Assembly (NCBI RefSeq): GCF_001039355.2
Contig: NW_019774225.1
Span: 94,727-158,726 of the forward strand
DNA: 64,000 nucleotides
DNA from: Lingula anatina
Lineage: Eukaryota; Brachiopoda; Lingulata; Lingulida; Lingulidae
Direction: 5' to 3'
Shown: positions 27,520-35,556 of the stretch, piece after piece
Numbering within the stretch: position 1 is the first letter of the stretch
Layout of the letters: each line of letters begins with the position of its first letter
Made by a program: the position numbers and the translations under genes
The notes under the pieces: model-generated
Database searches by the model: none
Told to the model about the DNA's origin: nothing
Seen by the model: only the letters and a program-made list of their open reading frames with translations

Positions 27520-27733
27520 AATACAACCATATCAATATAGCAACAATGGTATTTTTTGTGGGAATTTGCCTATAGGGATGAAACGAATTTTCACGTAATT
27601 TGGTGGTCTACTTGATACTCTTTTTTTTCGGCTGTTGTTTTTTTTTGGACATGACAATACAATGCATGTTTTCTAGTACACGTTATGCCATAAAAATAAT
27701 GCTTACCATCTGAGTTCCTTCTTTCCGGGGCAT
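2..27733 (-). CDS. Polycystin-1-family receptor, left gene (3' end outside window)
   Basis: Large multi-exon gene for a polycystin-1-like membrane protein. Coding exons in transcript order: 27733-27707, 24311-24272, 23647-23624, 21552-21377, 20883-20656, 19897-19813, 18800-18507, 17419-17214, 16286-16068, 15561-15477, 15197-14907, 13688-13513, 13257-13033, 12847-12763, 12495-12187, 11717-11533, 10793-10643, 10417-10224, 9927-9786, 9217-9077, 8536-8436, 8185-8129, 7932-7816, 7449-7371, 7000-6900, 6502-6278, 5955-5484, 4789-4680, 3993-3760, 3402-3232, 3075-2921, 2531-2346, 2135-1991, 1613-924, 580-463, 234-2. They sum to 6477 nt (2159 codons) with every phase matching. Order of parts: signal peptide, (MAM-FN3)x3, CUBx2, Thr-rich linker, GAIN-like, degenerate GPS, TM1, PLAT, TM2-TM5, start of TM6. 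The polycystin channel half should continue left of base 1. PLAT plus the TM layout and the downstream paralogue identify the family. It is probably a cell-surface or ciliary receptor; that role comes from the family, not from the sequence. Confidence 0.9.
463..2135 (-). CDS. Left gene TM2-TM5 and intracellular loop (3 exons)
   Basis: Exons 2135-1991 (145 nt), 1613-924 (690 nt) and 580-463 (118 nt), residues about 1764-2081. TM2 is around [19 protein letters not shown]3 at [20 protein letters not shown]4 at [20 protein letters not shown] and TM5 across the exon junction ([12 protein letters not shown], then [11 protein letters not shown]). The large loop between TM3 and TM4 has a Gly/Ser-rich acidic middle and a lysine run (SKKKKKPKG). 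It is 20 residues longer than in the right gene. Confidence 0.87.
649..703. repeat. (TA)n microsatellite
   Basis: About 55 bases of uninterrupted TA in the left-gene intron between the 118-nt and 690-nt exons. Confidence 0.95.
2346..3402 (-). CDS. Left gene PLAT/LH2 domain (3 exons)
   Basis: Exons 3402-3232 (171 nt), 3075-2921 (155 nt) and 2531-2346 (186 nt), residues about 1594-1763. PLAT hallmarks: [13 protein letters not shown], then [35 protein letters not shown] and [20 protein letters not shown] is the cytosolic beta-sandwich between TM1 and TM2 of polycystin-1 proteins and is known to bind lipids or partner proteins. All three exons are exactly as long as in the right gene. Confidence 0.92.
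3760..4789 (-). CDS. Left gene degenerate GPS and TM1 (2 exons)
   Basis: Exons 4789-4680 (110 nt) and 3993-3760 (234 nt), residues about 1479-1593. The first holds the GPS remnant [12 protein letters not shown]. The second continues [15 protein letters not shown], then [16 protein letters not shown] and the TM1 segment [19 protein letters not shown], and ends in a basic cytosolic stretch. The position is that of a GPS, but the four cysteines and the cleavable His-Leu-Thr/Ser are missing. The donor lies after KKDKEL at GTACGT. Readthrough of the donor would meet a stop about 13 codons on. Confidence 0.85.
4991..5030. repeat. (AGT)n microsatellite
   Basis: Imperfect AGT trinucleotide run in the left-gene intron between the last GAIN-like exon and the GPS exon. 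Confidence 0.9.
5484..8536 (-). CDS. Left gene GAIN-like region (7 exons)
   Basis: Exons 8536-8436, 8185-8129, 7932-7816, 7449-7371, 7000-6900, 6502-6278 and 5955-5484, residues about 1095-1478. This is the helical then beta-rich stretch that precedes the GPS in polycystin-1 and adhesion GPCRs. It starts with a predicted helix ([18 protein letters not shown]). The 225-nt exon (6502-6278) matches the right gene's 225-nt exon in length and pattern ([30 protein letters not shown] in the right gene). Two polybasic sites appear only in this gene: RKRRS (codons at 6929-6915) and KRRRRS (around 5550-5530). Confidence 0.75.
7281..7362. mobile_element. Degenerate copy of the AACGTTA-rich MITE
   Basis: Starts TAGCAAACAAAGAACGTTAT, matching the 63729 element after its first bases, and ends GGTAACGTTATAAAAC. 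The outer end sequence is partly lost. It lies in a left-gene intron immediately before the donor of the exon ending at 7371. Confidence 0.45.
9077..9217 (-). CDS. Left gene Thr-rich mucin-like linker exon
   Basis: A 141-nt exon, residues about 1048-1094. More than half of the residues are Thr, with Glu, Val and Ala between short TT and TTT runs. This suggests a dense O-glycosylated stalk between the CUB pair and the GAIN-like region. The donor is A|GTAAAC. The right gene has an equivalent 195-nt exon at the same place with unrelated repeat order, as expected for fast-evolving low-complexity sequence. Confidence 0.78.
9786..10417 (-). CDS. Left gene CUB domain 2 (2 exons)
   Basis: Exons 10417-10224 (194 nt) and 9927-9786 (142 nt), residues about 936-1047. 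The first half has [16 protein letters not shown] and [15 protein letters not shown]. The second ends with [20 protein letters not shown], the usual CUB closing strand. The N-terminal Cys typical of CUB is not obvious (it starts TNYNAL), so this copy is more divergent than CUB 1. Confidence 0.75.
10643..11717 (-). CDS. Left gene CUB domain 1 (2 exons)
   Basis: Exons 11717-11533 (185 nt) and 10793-10643 (151 nt), residues about 824-935. Features of CUB: a first Cys in [25 protein letters not shown], and the acidic EDGYDFVK followed by CDSS and [18 protein letters not shown] domains are extracellular beta-sandwiches that often bind calcium and protein ligands. The right gene's CUB 1 has the same two-exon split after the DGYD-like position. 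Confidence 0.83.
12187..12495 (-). CDS. Left gene fibronectin type III domain 3 (single exon)
   Basis: A 309-nt exon, phase 1/1, residues about 721-823. It contains [20 protein letters not shown], an insert with [12 protein letters not shown], and [16 protein letters not shown]. It directly precedes CUB domain 1, so it is the positional counterpart of the single FN3 in the right gene. There that domain is split between two exons (107 and 193 nt). Confidence 0.84.
12763..13688 (-). CDS. Left gene MAM domain 3 (3 exons)
   Basis: Exons 13688-13513 (176 nt), 13257-13033 (225 nt) and 12847-12763 (85 nt), residues about 559-720. Signatures: [57 protein letters not shown] and [14 protein letters not shown]. 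Exon sizes mirror MAM domain 1 almost exactly, which supports origin by tandem duplication of a multi-exon module. Confidence 0.88.
13785..14100. mobile_element. MITE-like element, copy 2 (diverged)
   Basis: Colinear with the element at 24911-25255. Shared blocks include a CTCTTCGTA-like start, TTTTACCACCAAAACGGCA, the internal AATCTCTTAAGAGATTAT palindrome, AACTTTGAAAG/AGCTTTGAAAG and GTTATCCCT at the end. The terminal bases are degraded. It sits in the left-gene intron between MAM 3 and FN3 2. Confidence 0.6.
14907..15197 (-). CDS. Left gene fibronectin type III domain 2 (single exon)
   Basis: A 291-nt exon, phase 1/1, residues about 462-558. FN3 hallmarks are [20 protein letters not shown] (core Trp and Tyr) and the closing [14 protein letters not shown]. 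It carries sequons NDS, NKT, NFT and NIT. It follows MAM domain 2 exactly as FN3 domain 1 follows MAM domain 1. Confidence 0.85.
15237..15281. repeat. (TA)n microsatellite
   Basis: Uninterrupted TA tract in the left-gene intron about 40 bases upstream (transcript sense) of the FN3 domain 2 acceptor at 15197. Confidence 0.95.
15477..17419 (-). CDS. Left gene MAM domain 2 (3 exons)
   Basis: Exons 17419-17214 (206 nt), 16286-16068 (219 nt) and 15561-15477 (85 nt), residues about 292-461. Signatures: [46 protein letters not shown] and [14 protein letters not shown]. The first exon is longer than in copies 1 and 3 because of an insert around [11 protein letters not shown]. The acceptor of the 85-nt exon directly follows a (TA)n microsatellite, so it has no ordinary pyrimidine tract. 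Confidence 0.87.
15563..15601. repeat. (TA)n microsatellite forming the acceptor context of a MAM exon
   Basis: A TA tract that runs directly into the AG of the 3' splice site for the left-gene exon 15561-15477. On the minus strand the intron ends (TA)nG. Confidence 0.93.
15787..15849. repeat. (TA)n microsatellite
   Basis: A second, longer TA tract in the same left-gene intron as the tract at 15563-15601. Confidence 0.95.
17998..18475. repeat. Imperfect tandem array of TTGCAAA / TGCTGCAAATTT motifs
   Basis: Dozens of variants of CTTGCAAACTTGCTGCAAATTT occupy the left-gene intron just downstream of FN3 domain 1. A longer unit seems duplicated: GCAAAATATCAGGTCTGTTGC at about 18007 recurs as GCAAAATACCAGGCCTGCTG at about 18347. 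The array is non-coding; reading through the FN3 donor would give a short Lys/Ser-rich false extension. Confidence 0.6.
18507..18800 (-). CDS. Left gene fibronectin type III domain 1 (single exon)
   Basis: One 294-nt exon, phase 1 on both edges, residues about 194-291. It shows the FN3 pattern: [20 protein letters not shown] with the core Trp, a mid strand FIVEAYDC, and the closing [13 protein letters not shown] with the conserved Leu and Tyr. Several NxS/T sequons (NNTS, NGTN, NVT) suggest an extracellular, glycosylated location. The acceptor is CTCTCAG and the donor GTAAGT. Confidence 0.85.
19813..21552 (-). CDS. Left gene MAM domain 1 (3 exons)
   Basis: Exons 21552-21377 (176 nt), 20883-20656 (228 nt) and 19897-19813 (85 nt), about residues 31-193. 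The first begins with the MAM signature [10 protein letters not shown] and a [11 protein letters not shown] stretch, followed by [15 protein letters not shown]. The second carries [18 protein letters not shown], and the third has DIAIDDVTV before a closing Cys. The order matches the MAM family, which is extracellular and mediates adhesion or oligomerisation. The exon pattern 176/228/85 with phase-1 outer edges recurs twice more in this gene. Confidence 0.88.
21553..23623 (-). other. Third coding intron of the left gene
   Basis: A 2.1-kb intron separating the last signal-peptide exon from MAM domain 1. It has an element-like stretch near 22150 starting CAGCGCCGTAGCAAGC, resembling the end of the hAT-like element at 26502, and an imperfect inverted repeat around 22395 and 22540 (ATTGTGGGA type). 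No coding exon is supported. Confidence 0.4.
23624..24311 (-). CDS. Left gene micro-exons for the signal-peptide core
   Basis: Two very short exons, 24311-24272 (40 nt) and 23647-23624 (24 nt), with clean TTTTCAG acceptors and GTAAGT donors. Joined in frame they encode [13 protein letters not shown] then AFISTVAA. This is a hydrophobic signal-peptide core followed by small residues suited to signal peptidase, just before the first MAM cysteine. Both are far too short to be seen as ORFs. Support comes from frame continuity on both sides and the hydrophobic product. Confidence 0.75.
24911..25255. mobile_element. MITE-like element, copy 1, 345 bp with inverted ends
   Basis: The ends form an inverted repeat: TTAAAGGGATAATAACTCTT at the left and, reverse-complemented, TTAAAGGGATAATAATTCTT at the right. 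There is an internal palindrome-like AAATCTTTCAAGAGATTT. A second, diverged copy lies in the same orientation at 13785-14100. No transposase is encoded, so it is a non-autonomous element. Confidence 0.65.
26502..26666. mobile_element. Short hAT-like MITE with CAG(T/G)CCCGTAGCCAG ends
   Basis: The left end CAGTCCCGTAGCCAG and the right end CTGGCTACGGGCCTG are inverted repeats with one mismatch over 15 bases. Just inside, G-rich and C-rich blocks (GGGGGGTTC and GAACCCC) also pair. CAG...CTG termini are typical of hAT-derived short elements. It is 165 bp and non-coding. Confidence 0.6.
27471..27519. repeat. (ATCT)n microsatellite
   Basis: About twelve copies of the ATCT/CTAT tetranucleotide in the first coding intron of the left gene. 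Confidence 0.95.
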
Positions 27734-27843
27734 CCCGATCTGAACAACACGGGCTTGCACGAGGACGTTAAGCCGGTTAACTTGATCTTTGCTCCAGTAA
27801 CAAACTTCCTACCGTGCTTGGTACGTGTGTAATTTAGTGCTTT
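27707..27843 (-). CDS. Left gene exon with start codon and end of 5' UTR
   Basis: The acceptor reads TATATTTTCAG on the minus strand and the donor is ATG|GTAAGC. The ATG at 27733-27731 opens the frame that continues through two tiny exons into the first MAM domain. A second in-frame ATG forms the last codon of the exon (27709-27707), so the protein may start at Met1 (MPRKEGTQM) or Met9. The 110 nt before the first ATG are 5' UTR. Because the exon has an acceptor, at least one further upstream non-coding exon is expected; candidates lie near 30.2-30.7 kb. Confidence 0.75.
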
Positions 27844-30209
27844 CTGAAAATATATGTGACGAATGTAAATCCTTTCAATGTCGAGTAACTAAATTTACTC
27901 GGGAGTTGATAAAGAGATCGTCATTTTTGGCGGCACGCCGTTTCTCCTTTCGTTGTGTTTAGTGCCAGAACTGCTGAAATAGACGAATCTAGACGTAATA
28001 GATCCCAGTTACGAATAATCAATTTTCAAACATCAATTATATCCGAAAACTCGGCGATGACGACCCACTGTTTGTAAATATAACACAAATCGCGCAATCT
28101 GTATTGATTAATACCTTCAAAGAAATTAAGCAAATCTTATAACAGCTAAGAGGCTTTCAGTGGTCCCAATTAAAAGGGATATGCGGTTTTCAACTATACA
28201 ATCACATGCATAAAAACCAATTGCTATTCCTATTGGATTTCGATAACTAATATTCTGCGCTTCAGTACACCAAAGGAATAATAATCGATGGCGAATTGAT
28301 CCTGATATCGGGGGTTAATTTGCAATACAAATCTTAAGAGAGATATTGGTCTGAAGGCGAGGGTTATTGTTCAGGGTCGCTTTGAATGCCTCTGGCCAAA
28401 CAACAGGTCTAAGGCCGCTGTCGTAGACCGAATCACGGCCTAGGCAATAAAACCAAGTGCAGTTTAGCGGTCTCTCACATTACGAGTATCCTTTATTGCT
28501 TTTTTACATAATGAAAAAAAATCAAAGATTGGATTTGAAGGATTTCTATTATGTAAAATCTATCCATTGTTCAACTACGAAATTTTACTTGTTTGCGAAA
28601 ACGTGTGTCTCAACAATTGTTGCCCCGATTTTAGTTTTTTACGGAGGTTGCGTATACATCAAAACAATAAAAACATAGCACAAATGCTTTGATACTACAA
28701 CAGGCAATGCTCTCCTTTATCCACAAAATGTGTAATTTTGAAACAATTTTTCACATTGATTGTCATTCTTTTTTTTTTTTATTTCATTTTGTTTAAAGCT
28801 AAGAGTTGACAATACGTATATGTGAACAGTACATTGATGGTGTATTGAAGTACTGTTTAGCATTTATTAAGGCTTGAAATAAATAAAATGCAATATTCCC
28901 GCCAAGCATTTTCACATTGTGAAATGCTATCCGCTTTGGGCTGAGTGAAATCAATTCTGACGATCATTAGAGATGCGCATGTAACAAACAGCTTAAGTAC
29001 AATATGCACTATTTTTACATCTTACATCTCGAAAAAATGTCTGAAAAACATCAATTGCAATATGTGAGGTAACATATGGGACGTTAAAATTCTTTCTATA
29101 GGTTCATTAGTGATTGTGGTGTATATATCGTATCGTTTGATGAATTTAAAATATGTAAGAAATTGATGAATATTTTCTATGTAAAATCCCTTTGCCTAAA
29201 TTATCATTTTTCTTGTACCAAATTTAAAATAAATCAAGTTTTGTTACTCATTAGCAGTTCATGACTCAAGCATGTTACGTGCGCATGACTGTAGAAACGG
29301 CAATTGGGTAGACTTGGTGTTTTTATCAGTAGAAATACTAAGCCTTCTAAGATACAAGTTGGTTCAATAGCAAGAACACGCGATCAAAAGATAGTTGTCT
29401 TTGCTATTCTTCATGTTTCATAAGCATAAATTTCCATTATTTTTATTCACTCAGCAGCGTTATTTACCAATTGTTTAAAAATGAATTATAGGAGAAAAGT
29501 CTAAGTTGTATTTCTCTTTGCAGACCTAATCATCATCGCCATGGTAGCTATGATAAACCAGCTATAATATTTAAGAATAATTAGAAATAAAATGAAATAT
29601 ATGCAATTAAGAAATTTGCACACCATGTCTTTAACTATGAAACCATCCATTATTTGAATCTATCAATAACATGTTTCAATGGATAATTTTATGTGATAAT
29701 AATAATAAACAGTTTAAATTTAATAGATAACTAAATAGAAAAAAAAGACGGCCATGTTTGCCTTATAAAAACGAAATAAGATGAAAGTGAAATAATTGCC
29801 ACAACATACTATAGGTCTATATACAACTGCTGTATCAGTAATGTTTTAATATCAATTATTTATTTAATATCTTAATCTAGCTAAAACAGGAAATGAATAC
29901 ACAAACCACACATACAAAGAAACACGTTGCTCGTGAACCAGATGATATAAAAAATACAGAGAGAGCGAGAGAGAGAGAGCAATTTATATTTAAAGAAATT
30001 GAATTTTATTCATTGCATCACCCTCAGTTTACTGATAAACTTAAATTTTTTCTGCTGATTTGTATTTGATTTTTGATAGAATAAATAAACAAATAAATAA
30101 ATAATAAAAATGCGAAAACAACAAAGAGACCTTCATATCGTTTTTGAAAACACTACAGATTATTCTAGAAATCAATTAAGAAAATATTTCAGATATATCT
30201 AATACTTAC

Positions 30210-30290
30210 ATGAACCGAGCCTGACGCAAAGAAGATTTCTTGTATACGTAGTTGTCTTGTCCCTATCTATACGCCGTTTAAATCGTCTTA
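30210..30290 (-). other. Possible 5' non-coding exon B of the left gene
   Basis: Minus-strand sequence CAGGCTCGGTTCAT is followed by GTAAGTATT, a near-consensus donor. It resembles candidate exon A in the bases before the donor and in an upstream GATTTAAACGGC / GATTTTAACGGT segment. This suggests duplicated alternative first exons. The upstream limit is approximate. Confidence 0.28.
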
Positions 30291-30557
30291 AAGGGATTCT
30301 AAACAAATTATAATTAAGTTGTTAAAACAACGAAATGTGTTTCAAATCGTGATTCAAACCATTATATAATATTTTATGAAAGTATTGAGCAAAGTGATTT
30401 AGAAATCAATGAAGAAAACACCTCACATTCATGTGATACGTGCACAGCAAAGTTCATTAAAAAACATTGTCGTTAAAATATATTGTTTCAAATCGTTCTT
30501 GATTACATTATAAATATCTTAGAAATTAATTCAGAAGCCATTTGACGTGATACTTAC

Positions 30558-30640
30558 ATGTACCACGCCTGACTCAAACAAGACACTTCGTGCACTGCTG
30601 TTCCAAACTATCGACCGTTAAAATCGCCGGTCTGTTAGCT
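30558..30640 (-). other. Possible 5' non-coding exon A of the left gene
   Basis: On the minus strand the sequence GGCGTGGTACAT is followed by a strong donor, GTAAGTATC. No long ORF is present, so any exon here would be 5' UTR joined to the acceptor at 27843. The upstream limit is not visible; the stated end is approximate. A related donor-bearing sequence lies at 30210. Without transcripts this is only a candidate. Confidence 0.3.
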
Positions 30641-31133
30641 ATTGGCATATATAACACCTGGGGCGTATCTTATTAAAGCCTATGTTGACAGTCCGCTGCG
30701 ACAGTATTGACCGTCCTAACGGTATTGTCAAGGGACACGTCTTACGCTCTAACATGGGTGACCCTGAGGGGTTTATCATCGACCCTAGGTTAAGTAACTA
30801 GACCCCGTTAATTAAGAATTCTGGAGGACTTGCAGGTTAGAATGATAATTATTTACTCTTGACGCCGTGAGTGTCACATCAGCTGTCTTGCCACACCAAG
30901 CGTGTGTGACATGCCACGCCTGTGACGCTATAAGACGCACGAGAAATATTAAACTTTGTGTATTTTAAATCAAACACTGCTGGCGAATACAATAAAAAAA
31001 TGATTGGGCATTTCAATGAAATATTAATTTTATTTTCAAAAACTGATGCAGATAGGTCTGAATATAAAGCCATCCGATCGTTTTTCCTACTGAAACATTC
31101 AGATATTTCTTAGCAAATGTTCATAATACATCA

Positions 31134-31155
31134 ATATTATTATTATTGTTATTTA

Positions 31156-31191
<36 letters not shown>
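31134..31191. repeat. (ATT)n microsatellite
   Basis: Imperfect ATT run in the divergent intergenic region. A similar ATT run occurs at 33932-33977. Confidence 0.93.
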
Positions 31192-31192
<1 letters not shown>

Positions 31193-33931
31193 ATTCTAAA
31201 TACAAATTAACTATGTTACTTATGTCATTTTTTTGTTCGTTCATTTTGAGAATAGTACATTATTGCAATGAATATGACCCATTTGTTGAAAAATGATAAC
31301 GCCTTCTGCGCAATGATATTTAAGCGCGATGATATTAGCATATTCTGTTCAAAATGAGGGGTTTGAGGGTCGGAAACGTGTGCGATTTCCATTTGTATGA
31401 ACATGACAAATAATGCACTGCTACACCTTAGCTCTCAATGCTATCGTGTATTTCTAGCTCGTGGACAGTGCAATATGTAATACCTACATTGTAATAAAAA
31501 ACATGCAGTGCTATGAGTAGATTCTTATATATATTAGTTCGTATCATGGAACCTGGAGATTGCATTGGTATTTTGAGAATGTTCCTCTATCATTAAAAAG
31601 GAATATCATAACAGATATTTTTCAATATTCAATTTATTACATTATTTTGCTTATTCTATGTATATCGGTGTTAAGGTCAAGGTTTTGGACAGTCCGGATT
31701 GGAATAGGTAGCATCACACTTCATTATCGAACTCATTGTTTTCATTTTGTCCGATAAATAATTCAACACAAAATTTTTTTGTCATTTTGTTGGTATAAAC
31801 TTGAAACCATTATTTCTCTCGTAATACCTATCGAACCAAAAGTATGCCAATTATCGTTTTTTCGATGTGTTCCGACGATTTCTTTTATGGTTACGGAAAT
31901 ATTTATCACCCCTACAGGGGAAGGTCGAAGTATGCTATCGACTATAATATTTATTCAATCGCCAATGGACGGGCAATGTGTGCTCATAACGCTCTTTTTT
32001 ATCGAAGCTAATCATCCTGAATTATTTAAACGGCAACAAAACATTTCAGCTGACATGTCCTTGGACGTGTCTTTAGCGCGTTTTTAAGTTAGATATCGGT
32101 CGGTAACGTTTGTAATTCCATTTGTAGTGGCAAATGCTTTTTTAGTCATTCCTTTTAGAGAAATCTAGCTTGAAGAGTGTTCTTTGTTTTTGCCCCTTGT
32201 GCTACTAAGAGTTTGTGTTTAATTGGCAGTTAAGACCTCTATTTTTGTCACGAGTTCGGGGGGGAGGGGGGTCTGTATGCGCTCCGTATGTGATCCTGCA
32301 ATGAATAAATGTCAGATAAGTGTAATCTAAGCTAAGAAACCAGATTCTAGTGACCGAAGAAAGCATTAAAGAGGAGTGGAAACTAAATTGAAATTCCCAA
32401 AATAATTCTGTTTAAGGGTAGTTCACATGTAGTAACAGTAACAGTAATAAAATACTGTAAATTGAACGTTATCTTGTATCTTGAAAGTTTAGGTACCTGG
32501 GTTAAATTTAATTGAGGGTTTTCTCTTTAAACATATCCCAATAAAAAGATTGAATTGCTATATCGTAACCTACAGCTAAAGGGTCCTAAATTCTATCAAT
32601 CCGTGATGTGTCAAAGTTTTGGAAACTTTTAGCGAAAGATATAAAAAGGAAACGCATTTGTTTTAACACGAGCAATAAAACTGAACACCAGTATGTGACC
32701 AGGAAAAATAATTTATCTTCAAAGTTGCCGTGGTTGAGCAAAAAGAAAAAAAAAGTCGCTACTTCGGTTAATATTTTCGATGCAATAATATAGTAAAATA
32801 GGGTCCATCTTTTCCTAGATCAGTCTCGTCATCTCTTATTCAATTTTCTATCATCCACGGCTTTCATTATTACTTTAAATATTATCGAGGTTCTTATTTG
32901 CCACGTTTGCGGCTGAGCTTGGTGCTTTTGCAAAANAAAGACGGTTTGATACTTAAAAAACCAAAGCACCTACATCCAAAAGAAAATAAAGCCATTAACA
33001 AAAAAAAAAGAAAAAAAAAAAAAAAAAAAAAGACGCACTTTTTATTGGCACGATCTTTCTAGAAGCCTTGTTTCAATTGATAAAAGCCACTACGACATCC
33101 TGTATTTCAAAGACCGAAATAATGGGCTTGCTTCGAGTCGATCTGGGCATCAAATCAGCATATGCATATCAATAATTGAGACTAATTTGCAGTAAGCTCT
33201 CAAACACAGGGTGCAATAGCTGACCGTATACCCAGGTAGAAAAACAATAATGAAAAAGGAAACAAGCAGATACGCAACCGATTGAACAAAATTGTGTAAT
33301 CACGCACAAAATATATCGGAAATCACATAACAATGAAATCTCGCTCTAATGCGCGAGCATGAATGACAGGGGAAAGGGAGACGCAACGGGATGATTATTT
33401 TGTTTATACCAATCGTTAATGTAACTACAATAACAAGAAAATAATGAGGAATCGAGTGTGCTCTGTTATAAGAAACGGGTCCAAACAAAAAGAGAATCGA
33501 CCCGTTCAAAAACAAGTAGCAAAGTCTTATAAAAACCAAAATAAAAAAAAAAAAAAAATACTGTTCATCGTGGGGTTTCACTAACCCTGAGTATCTTAGA
33601 CCGCAGGCATCATTACATCATTGTCAACACACTTAAGTCTATCAGATTAAATAAGAACTAGGAAGAGACAAGGAAACACGGACGCCTTTGTGTGAATGAC
33701 GTTTAAAAAGGAATTTGAAAATACCTTGGGATAATTTAAAAAATGACATTTTATGAAACTAGAATCTTAATAACTTTTCAGTAGACTTAATGAAACAACG
33801 GACATTAAAGTCTACATTATTATCTTAGTCAAAATGACTTAATTATCAATAATTCTTCTTTTCTTTTATTTATGTCATATAAATCATATTCATATTGTAA
33901 AGTATATTGAACATTATTTGGACTTTAGAAT

Positions 33932-33933
33932 GA

Positions 33934-33964
<31 letters not shown>

Positions 33965-33977
33965 TATTATTATTATT
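33932..33977. repeat. (ATT)n microsatellite
   Basis: ATT run with one interruption in the divergent intergenic region. Confidence 0.93.
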
Positions 33978-34912
33978 TCCAAAGACCCTGTTTCATTTTT
34001 GAACATACGCATTTAAACTGTAAAGACTATCGGTCATCCGGCTTTATTAATTATCAGGTTTTAATAATGTCATCAATTAAGCTAATGAATATAACCAGTC
34101 AACCGGCTGTATTTTACTATTAGGTATTGAAGTATGTATCTCGGATTTTAGAAAATGACAACATCAGTAAAAATAATAATGAGGCATGTAATATAATGGA
34201 CTTATTGACATTGACTTCTTTAAATTAGCTTAATGAGAAAGGTGAATCAAATACTTTAACAATCCTGTTCGATTTTTTGTTCATGGTCCAGTTAATCAAA
34301 CTTCAATCGGGGGAAACGAACAGCTGCAGCTCCCGTTATGTGACGAACACATTTATTCGGCGCCTCAGGCCGGAGGAGTAGTACAGGCACTAGTATTACC
34401 GTACCGTTAAGGCGTCTCACGGTTCAGCGGGCGATTGATCAGATATCGACTGATGTTCGAGTCGTTCTACGTTGGTCACTGTACTGGTAACCCGAAAGCA
34501 CGAGAGGCGAGAGAATTGTCGGTGAATCCCTTTCCAGATCAACGGGTTGAGTGCAATGTGTAGGGTTACAAAAAGTTTGGCTGGAAATGGACAAATACCG
34601 TAAAATAAGCTGAAATAGAATTGCAAAATATACTGACCGAAATTGTAACAGAACTAGATGCACTAATGCTGGATGTAGTACCATTCTTGGGATTGCTAAA
34701 TTTAAGTTTCACTGCGACAAGGAGGCATCAGACACGTAAGAAAGACACCTGATAAACCCAGAAAATCTTAAAGAAGGGATTCCAAATCAACAACGCTTTG
34801 ACGTCAAGCGAACTTAGCTAAAGTTGCATTCAAACGAATACTTCGTGCTTTGATTTCACGGCAGAAAGCTTGAATTGCCAGACGATCCTATAAAGACAGT
34901 CAATATCAAACT

Positions 34913-35457
34913 ATGGTGCTTCGCTCGATCGCGTGCTCTCTGGTAAGTTATCAAAAAGCAAGGACACGAATGTTTTTCTCTCGCTTCGGTATAGGTCTGC
35001 CTCCAGGTGCTATTGACTAAGAAAAACCAGATTGTTCAAAAATATAGTTTTATTAATGTTTTTTTTTCAGTCAAGAAGTTTATTATTTTCTAGTTTGGCC
35101 CTGCCCTTCATTTAATATAATTTTAATGTGGTAATCAAGTAATTAGTATAGCTTTGGGGCCTGAAAGTAAATGGAATTTCTTTGTTTTTCGTCTATTTAG
35201 CTACATTTGTAAATCCAAACTTTTTTCACGATTGGAAGTGTATATTAAGAGTACATGTTTGCCGATTTTGTTAATATTGATATTATTGATATAATTATTA
35301 TAACTTTAAGATGAGAGACATTATTATTAGCCTCATTAGCTTTATCTGTTGCGTTTTTGACTCCTGAACATTATGATTAAATGGATAACGTTTATGGAAC
35401 TTGTTTCCGCATAGTACCTAATACTACGGGCTAAAGTAACTCTTAATAACTGAAAAA

Positions 35458-35556
<99 letters not shown>

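Larger units (their letters stand above)
24312..27706 (-). other. First coding intron of the left gene
   Basis: A 3.4-kb intron between the start-codon exon and the 40-nt signal-peptide exon. It contains a MITE-like repeat with 22-base inverted ends (24911-25255), a hAT-like short element (26502-26666) and an ATCT tetranucleotide repeat (27471-27519). No additional coding exon is evident. Confidence 0.5.
27844..34912. other. Divergent intergenic region between the two polycystin-1-like genes
   Basis: About 7 kb between the two start codons, AT-rich and without a supportable protein gene. It should contain both promoters and the 5' UTR exons. A locally GC-richer stretch at about 34.3-34.6 kb, close to the right gene's start, is the likeliest promoter segment for that gene. 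Near 30.2-30.7 kb are possible non-coding first exons for the left gene. It also holds trinucleotide repeats (31.1 and 33.9 kb), a poly-A run near 33.0 kb and an ambiguous base N at 32936. No CRISPR array, tRNA or rRNA was seen. Confidence 0.6.

Noticed and set aside
31779-32087. 102-codon plus-strand ORF in the intergenic region
   Set aside because: It matches no family I know and has no nearby splice signals that extend it. A chance ORF of this size is expected over 7 kb.
34888-34895. TATAAAGA sequence just upstream of the right gene's ATG
   Set aside because: It is only about 20 bases before the start codon, so a TATA box here would place transcription start at or after the ATG.
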